This document shows, in pieces, positions 62,771 through 64,000 of a DNA stretch of 64,000 nucleotides (within the stretch, counting starts at the first letter, position 1; every line of letters begins with the position of its first letter). The DNA is from Meloidogyne chitwoodi (lineage: Eukaryota > Nematoda > Chromadorea > Rhabditida > Meloidogynidae). Position numbers and translations under genes: made by a program. The notes under the pieces are model-generated. The model searched no databases, had not been told where the DNA came from, and worked only from the letters and a program-made list of their open reading frames with translations. The stretch covers positions 1,116,001 through 1,180,000 of the forward strand of contig JACZZP010000010.1 of the NCBI GenBank assembly GCA_015183035.1. The letters are read 5' to 3'.

Positions 62771-63240
62771 ATGTTTAAATATCAATTTATTTTATTTTTA
62801 ATTTTATTATTTATATTTTATTTAAATTGTTTTAGTTTGCCTGAATATGTAAAAATTTAAATTTATTTAAATAAATAAATAATTATTTTAAGCCAAGAAT
62901 ATCATCATCTACTACTTCAAAAAAATTGATAAATTCTGAAAATATTTCTGTTGGAAGTGAAAATGAAACTTTAATAATTTTAAAATCTGAAGGTAATAAA
63001 AAAATAAATATTATTTTTTATTTTTATAAGAACGTCAAAATCAAGATGAAGATAATGATTCTTCTGAGCCGGTAGAATTTTTAGAAACATTAAATGGAGA
63101 TAAATTAGTTAAAGGAGATAAAGTAATTATTTTATATATTTTTATTAAAAATAATTTATTTTTTCCAAAAAAAGGTTATTGAAGTTAAAACAGATTGGAG
63201 TACACATTTAGGTGATGATGATGCTGAAGCTACAGAATAA
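62771..63240 (+). CDS. Small secreted acidic protein, four exons, unrecognised
   Basis: The ATG at 62771 reads MFKYQFILFLILLFIFYLNC then FSLPEY, a signal peptide. Three introns (donors after TAT, GAA G and GAT AAA) all rejoin in frame to give PRISSSTTSKKLINSEN, ISVGSENETLIILKSE, then ERQNQDEDNDSSEPVEFLET, LNGDKLVKGDKVIEVKTD, ending WSTHLGDDDAEATE at 63240. About 110 residues after splicing, acidic, no cysteine after the signal and no TM. In plant-parasitic nematodes such small secreted proteins include effectors, but nothing here shows that role. Confidence 0.65.
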
Positions 63241-64000
63241 TTTTATTTTAATTAATTTTAAAATTAATTAATTAATTATAATGTACCTATTATATTTATT
63301 TATATTCCAATAATTTATTTATCAGATATATTTTATCTTAATTCTCTTATTTAACCTTCTACCAATTTTATTGATACATCTATGAGATAAAAAAGGAAAA
63401 TAATTAGAAAAGGTATATATAAATTAAAAATAATAAAATATATTTTTAATATTTAAAAAAATAAAAATATGTTGACAGATGGAATTTTCAATTTTAAGAA
63501 AAGATTAAAAATAAATTATATAAATATAATCAATATATAAGGAACTATTTATGATTGTTATATTTCAATATAAAATGTTAAAAAATATAAAAGTTATTAG
63601 AAAAAAAGAATTATTTTTTTATAATTAAAAAATATTTTTTTGAAATATTAAATTTTTTAAAAATCAATAAAAATAATTTTTTTAAGAATTTAATGTTTAT
63701 ATATATATTTAATAATAATAAAAAAAGAATTTATCATTTATCGCTATCGTTTTTTAATAAAACGTCATGAATGTGTGTTAAGGAAAAAGTGAAAATATTT
63801 GAAAAAAGAAAATATAATAGATGAAAAAGAGAGATCATTTTTATTTTTATTTTATTTTGCGCTGTTATGAACACCGATTGATGGTAAGAGAAAAAATAAA
63901 AATATATATTATACAACCAATTCTCTCTTTTTATTTAAACTTTAAATAAATAAATAATAAATATATTTATTATTATATGTAAAATAATTTACCTTAAAAA
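63241..64000. other. 3' flank and right edge, AT-rich
   Basis: No supported gene. A hydrophobic minus-strand ORF near 63916-63734 is low complexity and not called. Confidence 0.5.

Noticed and set aside
63734..63916. 60-codon hydrophobic minus-strand ORF at the right edge
   Set aside because: Phe/Ile/Tyr-rich low-complexity reading with no start context or continuation visible.

Overview
This window looks like nuclear DNA of a nematode, most likely a plant-parasitic tylenchid of the root-knot (Meloidogyne) type. The evidence is the very AT-rich intergenic DNA, the many introns of about 40 nt, the TTTTAG-type acceptors just upstream of some start codons (as for spliced leaders), two probable GC-AG introns, and the gene set: cuticlin, AVR-14-type glutamate-gated chloride channel, DC-STAMP sperm protein, IRS, AKT and Staufen. 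The genus is an inference. No bacterial operon, CRISPR array, rRNA or convincing tRNA was seen.

Layout, left to right. The first exon of an LHPP-like phosphatase runs off the left edge (-). An insulin-receptor-substrate gene (PH, PTB, tyrosine-motif tail; +) carries a small DNA transposon inside its PH-domain intron. An oxysterol-binding-protein-related gene (-) is preceded by, and possibly spliced to, a signal-peptide/TM-encoding segment. Next come a ZP-domain cuticlin (+), an avr-14-like channel gene with two alternative channel cassettes (+), a DC-STAMP-domain gene (-), asparagine synthetase (-), two small membrane proteins, AKT with two candidate first exons (+), Staufen (-), a TDP-43-like tandem RRM gene (+), a small type I membrane protein (-), a neuropeptide-type GPCR (-), an unrecognised CxxC protein with a coiled coil (+), a small secreted Ig-like protein (-), a GLG1/ESL-1 Golgi sialoglycoprotein gene (-) and a small secreted acidic protein (+).

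Functional links: IRS and AKT act in the same insulin/PI3K pathway and lie about 23 kb apart here. Staufen and the TDP-43-like protein are neighbouring, convergent-side RNA-binding genes. Otherwise the genes are unrelated housekeeping, neuronal, cuticle and germline functions.

The most distinctive structure not explained by genes is a set of short non-autonomous DNA transposons with readable ends and target-site duplications (TSDs): an 8-bp-TSD element in the IRS intron, a relative of it nested inside a 1.4-kb long-TIR element, a TTA-TSD Harbinger-like element in a Staufen intron, two 8-bp-TSD hAT-like elements (one only 86 bp, one with an internal 41-bp tandem repeat), and two 9-bp-TSD Mutator-like foldbacks, one next to a FLYWCH zinc-finger relic. 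Two of the 8-bp-TSD elements still share the start of a coding sequence, presumably of their transposase.
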